A stretch of DNA of 62,201 nucleotides, from positions 1-62,201 of IMG/VR virus record IMGVR_UViG_3300050821_007188, one strand, 5' to 3'. The stretch is from a virus. A program made the translations under genes and the position numbers. Every line of letters starts with the position of its first letter. Positions within the stretch are counted from its first letter, which is position 1. The notes below the pieces were generated by a model. It was not told the origin of the DNA. It ran no database searches and saw only the letters and a program-made list of their open reading frames with translations. Shown in pieces: positions 55,434-62,008 of the stretch.

Positions 55434-55844
55434 TTATGCGTGCCGGGACTTCCGCGGCCGGGCCTGCGTGGGCACGGGATCGGGCTGCGCGTGGTAGCCG
55501 TTGTTGGCCGGCTCGCCCTTTGGCGCGGATCGGTCGATGCCCTCGCCGCGCAGGGCGGCCTCGAACCGGGGCAGGAACTCATCGACGATCGCATCTCGCT
55601 CATCTTCGCTCAGGCTGGCGAAATGCAGAATGATGACGTTCGTCAACGCCTCGTCCGAAATCTTGTCGGGGCCGCCGCGAAATAGAACGCCACGGTCAAG
55701 CCGCTGGCGTGTCGCCATGTTCTCAAAGATGGACTTCATCTTTGAGATCGTGCGGGCCGGAAACCGCGTATCGTAGGGCTGCGCGCCTGGATCGCTCATG
55801 TTGAGCATTTTGCCAAATCTCTTTCCGAAAACAAGATACGTCAT
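55434..55844 (-). CDS. Possible regulator divergent to RHH gene
   Basis: This 136-residue protein has a helical middle (TISKMKSIFENMATRQRLDR, then DEALTNVIILHFASLSEDER) and a disordered basic end. No DNA-binding family is certain, but it borders two operator-like palindromes and is divergent from a small ribbon-helix-helix-type gene. Confidence 0.55.
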   Translation of the reverse strand: MTYLVFGKRFGKMLNMSDPGAQPYDTRFPARTISKMKSIFENMATRQRLDRGVLFRGGPDKISDEALTNVIILHFASLSEDERDAIVDEFLPRFEAALRGEGIDRSAPKGEPANNGYHAQPDPVPTQARPRKSRHA

Positions 55845-55850
55845 TCCACT

Positions 55851-55912
55851 TGGTCAATTGGCCAAATCTCCAATTTCCCTCTTGACCAATTGGCCAGCCG
55901 TCGTCTATAGTC
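55851..55912. promoter_or_regulatory. Operators and promoter between divergent genes
   Basis: Two related palindromes, TTGGTCAATTGGCCAA and TTGACCAATTGGCCAG, lie about 20 bases apart. The second covers a -35 (TTGACC), followed after 18 bases by TATAGT. A repressor bound there would block rightward transcription. Confidence 0.65.
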
Positions 55913-55942
55913 CGCGTGTATCAAGTCGATCGCGTCCTACGG

Positions 55943-56122
55943 ATGAGCCCGATGCCCTCCACGAAGATTAACCCCTACCGCTCGAAGGTGGATCGCAAGC
56001 CGGTCCATCTTTCCCCTGAGACGCACGCCTTGCTCGTCAAGGCCACGCCACGGTACGGGTACATCGGTCGATTCGCTGACCAGCTCATTCGCGAAGGACT
56101 GCAGAAACGCAGGGCCTCCTAG
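55943..56122 (+). CDS. Small ribbon-helix-helix-type protein
   Basis: This protein has 59 residues. INPYRSKVDRKPVHLSPETH then ALLVKATPRYGYIGRFADQL looks like a beta strand and two helices, as in Arc/CopG repressors. The start is ATG 55943 or 55952. It may bind the palindromes upstream. Confidence 0.6.
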   Translation: MSPMPSTKINPYRSKVDRKPVHLSPETHALLVKATPRYGYIGRFADQLIREGLQKRRAS

Positions 56123-56264
56123 TTATCTAGATGGCCACCTATCGTCCGTGACAGGACATTCGACCTAGAAGCCGCAATCTTCGACGGTGATCTAAAGCAA
56201 CATTCGCAAGCCGGCGGCACCGTGTACGCCGAGCGTTCGTTCCACGCCAAGAGGAGCACACGCC

Positions 56265-56888
56265 ATGACCAAAGACCCCGACATCATCCCGCCCACGCAC
56301 CACGTCTCACTCGGTGGCCTCGCCAAAATGGTTGACACGATGGCCGCTGATATCCTCGCCCTCAAGGTGTGGATCGGCCTGGGCGACGATGCCCCTTCCG
56401 GCCCGCTCACGCCAGAAGCGGGGTTTCCGGCGGTGGGGAGGGAGGCGGAAGAGTCGATTGAGGTGGTGAAGGAGAGGCTGGGCACCCGTGGCGACCGAGT
56501 GGGCGCCCCCACCTCTGCGGACTGGTGGAGCAATATTCACCGAAGCGGACTATGGACGGCGTTCACTTGGAGCTTGGGCAAGTACGACAGGTTTATCGGG
56601 ACTGACGGACTGCCCACCGAAGACGCCGCCATCCGCGCCCTCGACACCGCCGTTGCCGCCGCTGGCCTCTACCCGCCCGCGCCCTCGCCCCCCTCCAACC
56701 TCGGCCCCCCACCCACCATCACCCACGCCGCCTGTTGCAATCGCGTCCGCGCCCTTCTGGAGCGGTGGAAGTGGGGCGAGGCCCACATCGATGACGTGAC
56801 CTATGGGCTCACGTTCGGGCATGCGTTTCTGTGCTCGCGGCCGCAGATGGCGGAGATCGACGCCGCATGGAAGGGGGTGGCCGCATGA
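56265..56888 (+). CDS. Hypothetical early protein
   Basis: This 207-residue protein has an AGAGGAG site. The N-terminus is helical (LGGLAKMVDTMAADILALKV), with a Pro-rich middle and helices at the end. No family is recognised. Confidence 0.6.
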   Translation: MTKDPDIIPPTHHVSLGGLAKMVDTMAADILALKVWIGLGDDAPSGPLTPEAGFPAVGREAEESIEVVKERLGTRGDRVGAPTSADWWSNIHRSGLWTAFTWSLGKYDRFIGTDGLPTEDAAIRALDTAVAAAGLYPPAPSPPSNLGPPPTITHAACCNRVRALLERWKWGEAHIDDVTYGLTFGHAFLCSRPQMAEIDAAWKGVAA

Positions 56889-57031
56889 TCAACGACATCC
56901 TTTGGGCCGCCTCGATCGCCCTACTCGTGTCCGGCACTGTCGGGGTGCTCCTGTCGAGCCGCCACATCAAGCCCTGCCACGTTGACCGGCGGTGGTTTGA
57001 GAGGGAGCGGGCGGGAAGGGGATTGTCGTGA
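56885..57031 (+). CDS. Single-TM 48-residue protein
   Basis: One membrane segment (ILWAASIALLVSGTVGVLLS) and a basic tail. The ATG overlaps the previous stop. Confidence 0.55.
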   Translation: MINDILWAASIALLVSGTVGVLLSSRHIKPCHVDRRWFERERAGRGLS

Positions 57032-57285
57032 GCGATCAACCGATCAAGCCCGGCGACGTCGTGACGCTCAAGCATGAGCCTTACCTACACATGGTCGTCA
57101 GCGACATTTCCGGATGGGGGGCCATGTGCCTCTACTTTGACGGCGAATCCCTTCTCCACAGGGAAGAGATTGCGATCGTCTGCCTCTGCCACGCCAAAGC
57201 GGATAGCGGCCCAAGGGCGATCGACCCCCGCGACGCCGCCCTCCAAGAGCTATCGAATCTCACGCAGGAACTCGGCGACGACTAG
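57028..57285 (+). CDS. Small beta-barrel protein, DUF2158-like
   Basis: This 85-residue protein starts at GTG and overlaps the previous stop. KPGDVVTLKHEPYLHMVVSD then MCLYFDGESLLHREEIAI has the layout of YodC-like proteins. A helical tail follows. Confidence 0.55.
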   Translation: MSDQPIKPGDVVTLKHEPYLHMVVSDISGWGAMCLYFDGESLLHREEIAIVCLCHAKADSGPRAIDPRDAALQELSNLTQELGDD

Positions 57286-57503
57286 CCGCTATTGAACCAA
57301 CCACCCCACCAGCGGCCAGCCGCAGGAGTCGCCGGGGTGTCGGTCGTCATCCCTTGAGGAGCACGGCCAGTATCGGCGGCAGCGATAGACGGAAACGTTA
57401 CTCGCCGGGCTATCGCCCACCGCCCATTGCCATCGTCGGTAGTTACAGCTGCCGGCGGTGGTGGGCGGCGGAGTTCACCCCTTACACGAGAGGCCATCTC
57501 CCC

Positions 57504-57854
57504 ATGCTCTCTGACCTCGACTACCGCGCCGCCCTCGTCGCCTTCGCCCGCGAGCACGCCACCGATACGCGCCTGGCCCGCGAGGCAAACCACACCCGAA
57601 TCGACGCTATCAGGGTCGATTGGCACGACGGTATCAGCGTGCTCATGAATCCCACTTCGCAACGGGCGGTATTTATGAGCCGAGCGATGAAGACTGATGA
57701 TCTTGAACGTGCGGCCTCGGCGAAGGCTGCTGAGGCGGCCGCGGTGGAGTTTGCGCGGGAGTGGCGGGAATACGCGAGGGAGCAGGATTGGGAATACAGC
57801 GTGCCCGAAGTGGAGTTCGGGCCACACGCATCGCGGACCGCCAAAACAAGGTGA
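57504..57854 (+). CDS. Helical hypothetical protein
   Basis: This protein has 116 residues. Helical (SAKAAEAAAVEFAREWREYA). GAGAGG precedes the ATG. The 218 bases upstream (57286-57503) hold no clear gene. Confidence 0.55.
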   Translation: MLSDLDYRAALVAFAREHATDTRLAREANHTRIDAIRVDWHDGISVLMNPTSQRAVFMSRAMKTDDLERAASAKAAEAAAVEFAREWREYAREQDWEYSVPEVEFGPHASRTAKTR

Positions 57855-57858
57855 TTTG

Positions 57859-58071
57859 ATGCGATCAACCGTCAGGCATATCAACGAGGGTACGGACGAC
57901 GGGAAGGCAGCGGCCCAAGTGACTTGGATCGCCGAAGACGCCAGGGAAACGGAACTACTTGCCTGCTTCATCCGCACGTTCCGTCAGGGCGGGAAAGTCA
58001 CGATCGAGCCCAACGGAGAAGCCGGCATGTGGTGGACGTGCACCGGATCGGTCACCAAGCACATACATTGA
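57859..58071 (+). CDS. Hypothetical protein
   Basis: This 70-residue beta-rich protein has AQVTWIAEDARETELLACFI. No good ribosome binding site is seen. Unknown family. Confidence 0.5.
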   Translation: MRSTVRHINEGTDDGKAAAQVTWIAEDARETELLACFIRTFRQGGKVTIEPNGEAGMWWTCTGSVTKHIH

Positions 58072-58093
58072 GCCTTCCGCCGCGCCGTCACTG

Positions 58094-58129
58094 CCCACGC
58101 ACGTTCATGAAAGAGATAGCGTGCGTGGG
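58094..58129 (+). promoter_or_regulatory. 9-bp perfect inverted repeat upstream of small gene
   Basis: CCCACGCAC (58094-58102) pairs with GTGCGTGGG (58121-58129) with 18 bases between. It lies 44 bases before the next start, so it may be a leader hairpin or an operator. Confidence 0.6.
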
Positions 58130-58172
58130 GATCGACCTTGGCGGCGCGGCGGATTTTACACAGGAGGACAAC

Positions 58173-58376
58173 ATGGACGCCTATCACCAGACCACCACCG
58201 GCACCATCACGTTCGTCATGGAAGCCATCGCGGGGTGGAACGTGCTTATCGATGGTGCCCAGCCCTTGCCGATCCTCCGTGAGCAGTGGGGCGGCGAGGC
58301 ACCACGGGTCGGGGATCAGGTGAGGTATCTGCGGCCGTTGCCGGAGTTCGTTGAAGTGGTGAAACGAGGAGATTAA
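58173..58376 (+). CDS. Small hypothetical protein
   Basis: This 67-residue protein has a strong AGGAGG site 6 bases before ATG 58173, which is preferred to ATG 58107. Beta-rich (GTITFVMEAIAGWNVLIDGA). Family unknown. Confidence 0.6.
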   Translation: MDAYHQTTTGTITFVMEAIAGWNVLIDGAQPLPILREQWGGEAPRVGDQVRYLRPLPEFVEVVKRGD

Positions 58377-58399
58377 CCCCAACGCAGGAGCCCCCTTCC

Positions 58400-58810
58400 A
58401 TGCCCCTTCTCCCCCTCGCCGATTCCGACCAGCCACCGACCCCCGCGGGAGCCGGAATCCTCGAATGTCGAAGTCCTCGATATTCCATATCGTCAGACAC
58501 GATCGCAGCAACCGTGGAAGGCTGTCCGGTTCTCGCCACGGAGTTCACCTTCACCTACCTCGACAACCCGGCCGACTACATCGCGCCGCCGCCCGATCTG
58601 GGCGAGGACGTTCGGTGGGCGGCTGACGAGTCCGAGGAGGCACGCCGCCACGACGCGCGGCGGCTCAGGGCGTGGCATGTGGCCTTGCTAGTGAAGGCCG
58701 GGCGGCAGTTCTCGGAGGCTCGCCAGATGGTGAGGCGGGCGATTGGGGCGGGAGTGATTCAGTTGCCGGCACCGCTGGGCAAGCCGGCGAAGCTCGGGAG
58801 GGCGTCGTGA
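58400..58810 (+). CDS. Hypothetical protein
   Basis: This 136-residue protein has a GGAGCCCCC-type site and a helical C-terminus (AWHVALLVKAGRQFSEARQM). It overlaps the next GTG. Confidence 0.55.
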   Translation: MPLLPLADSDQPPTPAGAGILECRSPRYSISSDTIAATVEGCPVLATEFTFTYLDNPADYIAPPPDLGEDVRWAADESEEARRHDARRLRAWHVALLVKAGRQFSEARQMVRRAIGAGVIQLPAPLGKPAKLGRAS

Positions 58811-59841
58811 GCCCTTCCCTCCTGCCGATCGGCCGTCCGCCGAAGGGCGTCGTTCGTCCCGTCCAGCCGTGCATCGAGTGCGGCACGCTGGGCGGCTACG
58901 CGCGATCCTCTGGCCGCCCGGCCCGATTCTCAGGGGCACCCTTCGGCATCGAAGGGACGCTCTGCAACCGTTGCCGCTGCCGCATCACGTTCCACGAAGG
59001 GGCGGCGGAGCCGGAGCCGTCCGAGGCCGAGATTTCCAGGCTGTTCGTACGCAAGCATGTCCTGATGAGGACGTGGTTGGCAACCGAGGGGGAGCGACTG
59101 AATGAACGGGCCGGGCGACAAGGAAATCCGCCGCAAACAACTATGCGTCGATGGGCCGAGGCACTTCGAGACTCGACTTCTGCGCAAACAGCGCCTGGAA
59201 ATCGACTTCGATGGGACCAAAGTTCTTATCACCGTGATCGCGACAAGTCCGGGTTCGACCATGCTTCGTGTTATCGCCCCGCCCGAGGTGCGTCTCACAC
59301 CCGAGAAGATTCTTGCCTACGGGAGTCCGCGATGAGGAACAGCGACAAAGCCGCCCCGCCCAACCCCATGTCTACCGCTGCCCGCGCCGCCGAGTGCGAG
59401 GCCAAGCTGATCGCCGCGGCCGCGACGTTCGCCGGCCGGCGTGACGTGAACTACTCCGAGCTGGCCCGCGCCGCTGACGTCTCGCCTTATGCGGCCAAGA
59501 CCGGGACTGGGCGGCTCCGCGCCCGAGGCGAGTGGCCCTACTCTTGGCCGGTGAAGGGAAGCAAAGGCGGCCGTTTCCCCGGCTCGCGATCCCCCGCGGC
59601 GTCCCACGGCAATTCCGCCTCGCACGGCTACGTCCCGTTCGTCACGGCCAGCCCCGGCGCCGTCCTGCTCCGCATCCACGGCCCCGATCGCCGCTCGGCC
59701 GTCGACCTGGACCTCGCCAAGCGGTTCTGCCGTGACATCCTGGACGCATGGCCCGATACGCGGGCCGCTTGGTCGGCCGTCCTGCACGGGGCCACGCTGC
59801 CGTCCCTGGCGGCGATGCACGATGACGAAGAGGCGGCGTGA
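58807..59841 (+). CDS. Zinc-ribbon protein with no own stop (fused frame)
   Basis: From GTG 58807 the frame codes a CxxC...CNRCRC zinc ribbon (PCIECGTLGGYARSS). It then runs without a stop through about 75 codons that are the shadow of another gene, and into the sequence listed at 59332. It may be one 344-residue protein with a second gene nested inside, or a gene whose stop was lost. Confidence 0.45.
   Translation: MSPSLLPIGRPPKGVVRPVQPCIECGTLGGYARSSGRPARFSGAPFGIEGTLCNRCRCRITFHEGAAEPEPSEAEISRLFVRKHVLMRTWLATEGERLNERAGRQGNPPQTTMRRWAEALRDSTSAQTAPGNRLRWDQSSYHRDRDKSGFDHASCYRPARGASHTREDSCLRESAMRNSDKAAPPNPMSTAARAAECEAKLIAAAATFAGRRDVNYSELARAADVSPYAAKTGTGRLRARGEWPYSWPVKGSKGGRFPGSRSPAASHGNSASHGYVPFVTASPGAVLLRIHGPDRRSAVDLDLAKRFCRDILDAWPDTRAAWSAVLHGATLPSLAAMHDDEEAA
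59102..59335 (+). CDS. CsrA-like protein nested in another frame
   Basis: This protein has 77 residues. LLRKQRLEIDFDGTKVLITV then IATSPGSTMLRVIAPPEVRL and TPEKIL align with the CsrA plan (RK.GE.I.I...I.VTV.....V.LGI.AP..V...E.I). GGGGGAGC precedes the ATG. Its N-terminus has an extra 25 residues. It overlaps the next ATG by four bases. Confidence 0.55.
   Translation: MNGPGDKEIRRKQLCVDGPRHFETRLLRKQRLEIDFDGTKVLITVIATSPGSTMLRVIAPPEVRLTPEKILAYGSPR
59332..59841 (+). CDS. Helix-turn-helix-containing protein
   Basis: This 169-residue protein starts at the ATG coupled to the CsrA-like stop. RDVNYSELARAADVSPYAAK is a winged-helix-like start, followed by a basic Ser/Gly region and a helical end. It is in frame with the 58807 reading, so it may be made alone or as a fusion. 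Confidence 0.55.
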   Translation: MRNSDKAAPPNPMSTAARAAECEAKLIAAAATFAGRRDVNYSELARAADVSPYAAKTGTGRLRARGEWPYSWPVKGSKGGRFPGSRSPAASHGNSASHGYVPFVTASPGAVLLRIHGPDRRSAVDLDLAKRFCRDILDAWPDTRAAWSAVLHGATLPSLAAMHDDEEAA

Positions 59842-59879
59842 TGACTGCCCATCGCCGTGATCGCGGAGCAGGCCAGCCG

Positions 59880-60095
59880 TCAGGCGTTGATCGAGCCCAA
59901 TGCAGCCGCCGCAGCGGCGTCGCTGGGCTCGTCGCCGTCGGCCTTCGTGGCCTTCATGGCGTCATCGATCGCCTCGCGGACCGACGGCCCGCGGAAATTG
60001 CGACCCCCAGCCGCTTCGAGCGTGTAGCCGTGGAGGCTGCACCGAAGCTGATTCATGTTCTTCTCCAACCAATCCAACCGCTCAGTGTCGCTCAT
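59880..60095 (-). CDS. Small phage protein (RLDWLE family)
   Basis: This protein has 71 residues. MSDTERLDWLEKNMNQLRCS then SVREAIDDAMKA follows a common phage early-protein pattern of unknown function. GAGGAGAG precedes the start. Confidence 0.65.
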   Translation of the reverse strand: MSDTERLDWLEKNMNQLRCSLHGYTLEAAGGRNFRGPSVREAIDDAMKATKADGDEPSDAAAAAALGSINA

Positions 60096-60146
60096 TCTCT
60101 CTCCTCTATCGCCGTCGTCCGCCGCGGGGGGGATGGAGGGGGGACG

Positions 60147-60512
60147 TTACGAGAACTCGTAATTACAGAGGTCGTAAGTGTCGCCGCCGCGCCTCACGTC
60201 GAGGTGTCCGGCATAAGGCCCCATCGCGCCGGGGTCGGTGTGGGCAAGCAGCCCGCCATGCCACGACCGCTCTGTGATTGTGGCCAGCATGGCCGCGACC
60301 TCGATTCGCTCGCCGTATTCGTTGAAGATCGCCCCGCCGGCATCCCATCTCGCTTGCCAATCCGCAAGGCTGGCGATTCCGTCGTCGGGATGAATTCTCA
60401 GGCTGAAATTCCAGCCGGCCGACGACTTGCCGATGTGCAGGCCCGGGGTGTCTTGTTTGCAGTGCGGGCATTCCCGCTCGCTGCTCGGGTGGAAGTAGTA
60501 GTTGGTGCCCAT
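60147..60512 (-). CDS. MGTNYY-type phage protein
   Basis: This protein has 121 residues. MGTNYYFHPSSERECPHCKQ then HIGKSSAGWNFSLRI is a widely seen phage protein with a zinc CxxC. The role is unknown. AGGAG lies 9 bases before the ATG, and TATAAC (60535-60530) may be a -10. Confidence 0.65.
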   Translation of the reverse strand: MGTNYYFHPSSERECPHCKQDTPGLHIGKSSAGWNFSLRIHPDDGIASLADWQARWDAGGAIFNEYGERIEVAAMLATITERSWHGGLLAHTDPGAMGPYAGHLDVRRGGDTYDLCNYEFS

Positions 60513-60608
60513 CGTCTCTCGCTCCTCTTGTTATACTCGCGTTCGTCGCCGGCCCGTCCGGCGATCGGCGCGTCTGGCCGGGAGGTCGTAGCCCCGGCCA
60601 GCGCGTCG

Positions 60609-61067
60609 TCAATTCCCCTCTTCCGCATTCAGTTTAGCCAAAGCCTGCTTGTAAAGCCGCTCAAGCGGCCCGCGGACAAGATCCGTCAAAAGATCGGAGA
60701 TGTCTCGGCCCTGGACGCCCGCCACGAGCTTCAGCCGGGCATGTTCGGGCCGGCCAATCTTAACCGTGACGAACGCGCCGTCGTCATCGATTTCCGTCCA
60801 CGGGCGCCCCTCTGTCTCGATCAGCGCAAGAAGCTTATCGCATGGCGTAAACCATTCTGTGTCCCCCTCGCTGAAACTATCCTCGCATCGCCAGTAGCGG
60901 AACTTGCGGTGCAAAGCGGCCTCTTCGTCGTAGCCGCCATCCATGATGGCCAGGACTTCGACGGGACCGAAACGGCCGCGATTGAGAGCGGGAAGTCGAT
61001 CCGCAAGACGGATTGTAGTCCCGATCTTGATCGGGCCACCGCGAGGCGATCGCACGAAGTAAATCAT
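60609..61067 (-). CDS. T5orf172/GIY-YIG-like protein with RHH-like tail
   Basis: This protein has 152 residues. MIYFVRSPRGGPIKIGTTIR, EEAALHRKFRYWR and DTEWFTP match T5orf172. The C-terminal 55 residues (VTVKIGRPEHARLKLVAGVQ, then ISDLLTDLVRGPLERL) resemble a ribbon-helix-helix. Overlaps the upstream RHH gene by four bases. Confidence 0.75.
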   Translation of the reverse strand: MIYFVRSPRGGPIKIGTTIRLADRLPALNRGRFGPVEVLAIMDGGYDEEAALHRKFRYWRCEDSFSEGDTEWFTPCDKLLALIETEGRPWTEIDDDGAFVTVKIGRPEHARLKLVAGVQGRDISDLLTDLVRGPLERLYKQALAKLNAEEGN

Positions 61068-61315
61068 TCGGGCTCCCCCAGACGAGGCGGAAGGGACTCA
61101 TACCCCTGCTCGTCGAAATACTTCTGTAACGCCAGGGCAATGAGGCCCGACGAGTCCCGGAATTCCTTCTTCGCGGCCTGCTCGACCCGCTTTCGATACG
61201 AAGCAGTGCAGCGGAGCGCGATGATTTTGTCCGGGGCTTCCGGGGCCGACTTCTCGGGCTTTCGTGGCATGGTAAGGGTGGAAATCTTGGTCGCCTCCCG
61301 TTTTACGGGCGGCAT
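61064..61315 (-). CDS. Ribbon-helix-helix-type regulator
   Basis: This protein has 83 residues. DKIIALRCTASYRKRVEQAA then KKEFRDSSGLIALALQKYF is beta-helix-helix as in CopG-type regulators. It is divergent from the main early operon, so it may control the promoter at 61404-61432. A later ATG at 61270 is possible. Confidence 0.65.
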   Translation of the reverse strand: MPPVKREATKISTLTMPRKPEKSAPEAPDKIIALRCTASYRKRVEQAAKKEFRDSSGLIALALQKYFDEQGYESLPPRLGEPE

Positions 61316-61367
61316 CTTGTGCCACCCATCCTATCAATCCGGTCCCTTTTCGTCGCCCTACACCAAG

Positions 61368-61395
61368 ATTGTATCACGATGCCGTAAAATTTCAA
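61368..61395 (-). promoter_or_regulatory. Leftward promoter of the RHH/T5orf172 unit
   Basis: On the minus strand TTGAAA (61395-61390), 16 bases, TACAAT (61373-61368) with TG-like extension. Confidence 0.6.
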
Positions 61396-61403
61396 GCGGC
61401 CTC

Positions 61404-61432
61404 TTGACGTTCTGTTTAAACAACGTTATAGT
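61404..61432 (+). promoter_or_regulatory. Rightward early promoter with palindromic spacer
   Basis: TTGACG (61404-61409), 17 bases, TATAGT (61427-61432). The spacer holds the palindrome TGTTTAAACA (61413-61422), flanked by ACGTT on both sides, a likely operator. Confidence 0.7.
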
Positions 61433-61443
61433 TCAGTCGTCGA

Positions 61444-61460
61444 GCCGAGAACGTCTCGGC
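61444..61460 (+). promoter_or_regulatory. Leader hairpin after the early promoter
   Basis: GCCGAGA (61444-61450) pairs with TCTCGGC (61454-61460) over a 3-base loop. It would lie at the 5' end of the early transcript and may protect it or act in control. Confidence 0.55.
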
Positions 61461-61501
61461 CACAACCGCGAATCCTGCTACGACCAGGAGCATCGCAAGT
61501 C

Positions 61502-61966
61502 ATGCCCGCCATCCTCGCCCACCCCGTCACGATCCAGCCATCCGCCGACAAGTCCTCCCGCATCCTCTTCGACTCCGCTCGCATCCCGTCCCGCCCGCTA
61601 TTCGCCGTCCCGCTGCTGCCCGCTCTGGTCCACGAGGACGGGGCGGTCTGCCCGGTCTGCGATTCGGCCTGCTGCACGGACGAGCCGGTCATCGCGGAGT
61701 TCACCGGCTGGGATCAGGTCGATTACCGCACGCTCGGCCCAGTGGCCCGCAAGGAATGGGATGTCTGCTTCGGGGCAGGCGAGTACGTCGCGGCCCGGGG
61801 CAAGCATAGCCAGCCGCCGGCACATTTCGACAGTTTTCAGCGAGCGGCGTTCTTCCGCGGCTTCGCGGCCTACGAAGACATGCACGCGGACGACGAGTGC
61901 TACCTTGAGCCCAACGATTACATGGACGCGCGGATGGTGATGCCGGGCGGCGTGGCGAACGACTGA
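61502..61966 (+). CDS. First gene of the rightward early operon, Cys-motif protein
   Basis: This protein has 154 residues. The middle has GAVCPVCDSACCTDE, a zinc-binding-like cluster, then an acidic helical domain (RAAFFRGFAAYEDMHADDEC). AGGAG lies upstream. No family is recognised. It leads into the junction-spanning gene. Confidence 0.65.
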   Translation: MPAILAHPVTIQPSADKSSRILFDSARIPSRPLFAVPLLPALVHEDGAVCPVCDSACCTDEPVIAEFTGWDQVDYRTLGPVARKEWDVCFGAGEYVAARGKHSQPPAHFDSFQRAAFFRGFAAYEDMHADDECYLEPNDYMDARMVMPGGVAND

Positions 61967-62008
61967 GACGCGCGGGGCATGGAGGCCCACATACACAGGA
62001 GACCGACC

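Noticed and set aside
59838-61940. 700-codon rightward open frame
   Set aside because: It is antisense to four leftward genes with family likeness and good ribosome binding sites, and its own translation shows no domain.
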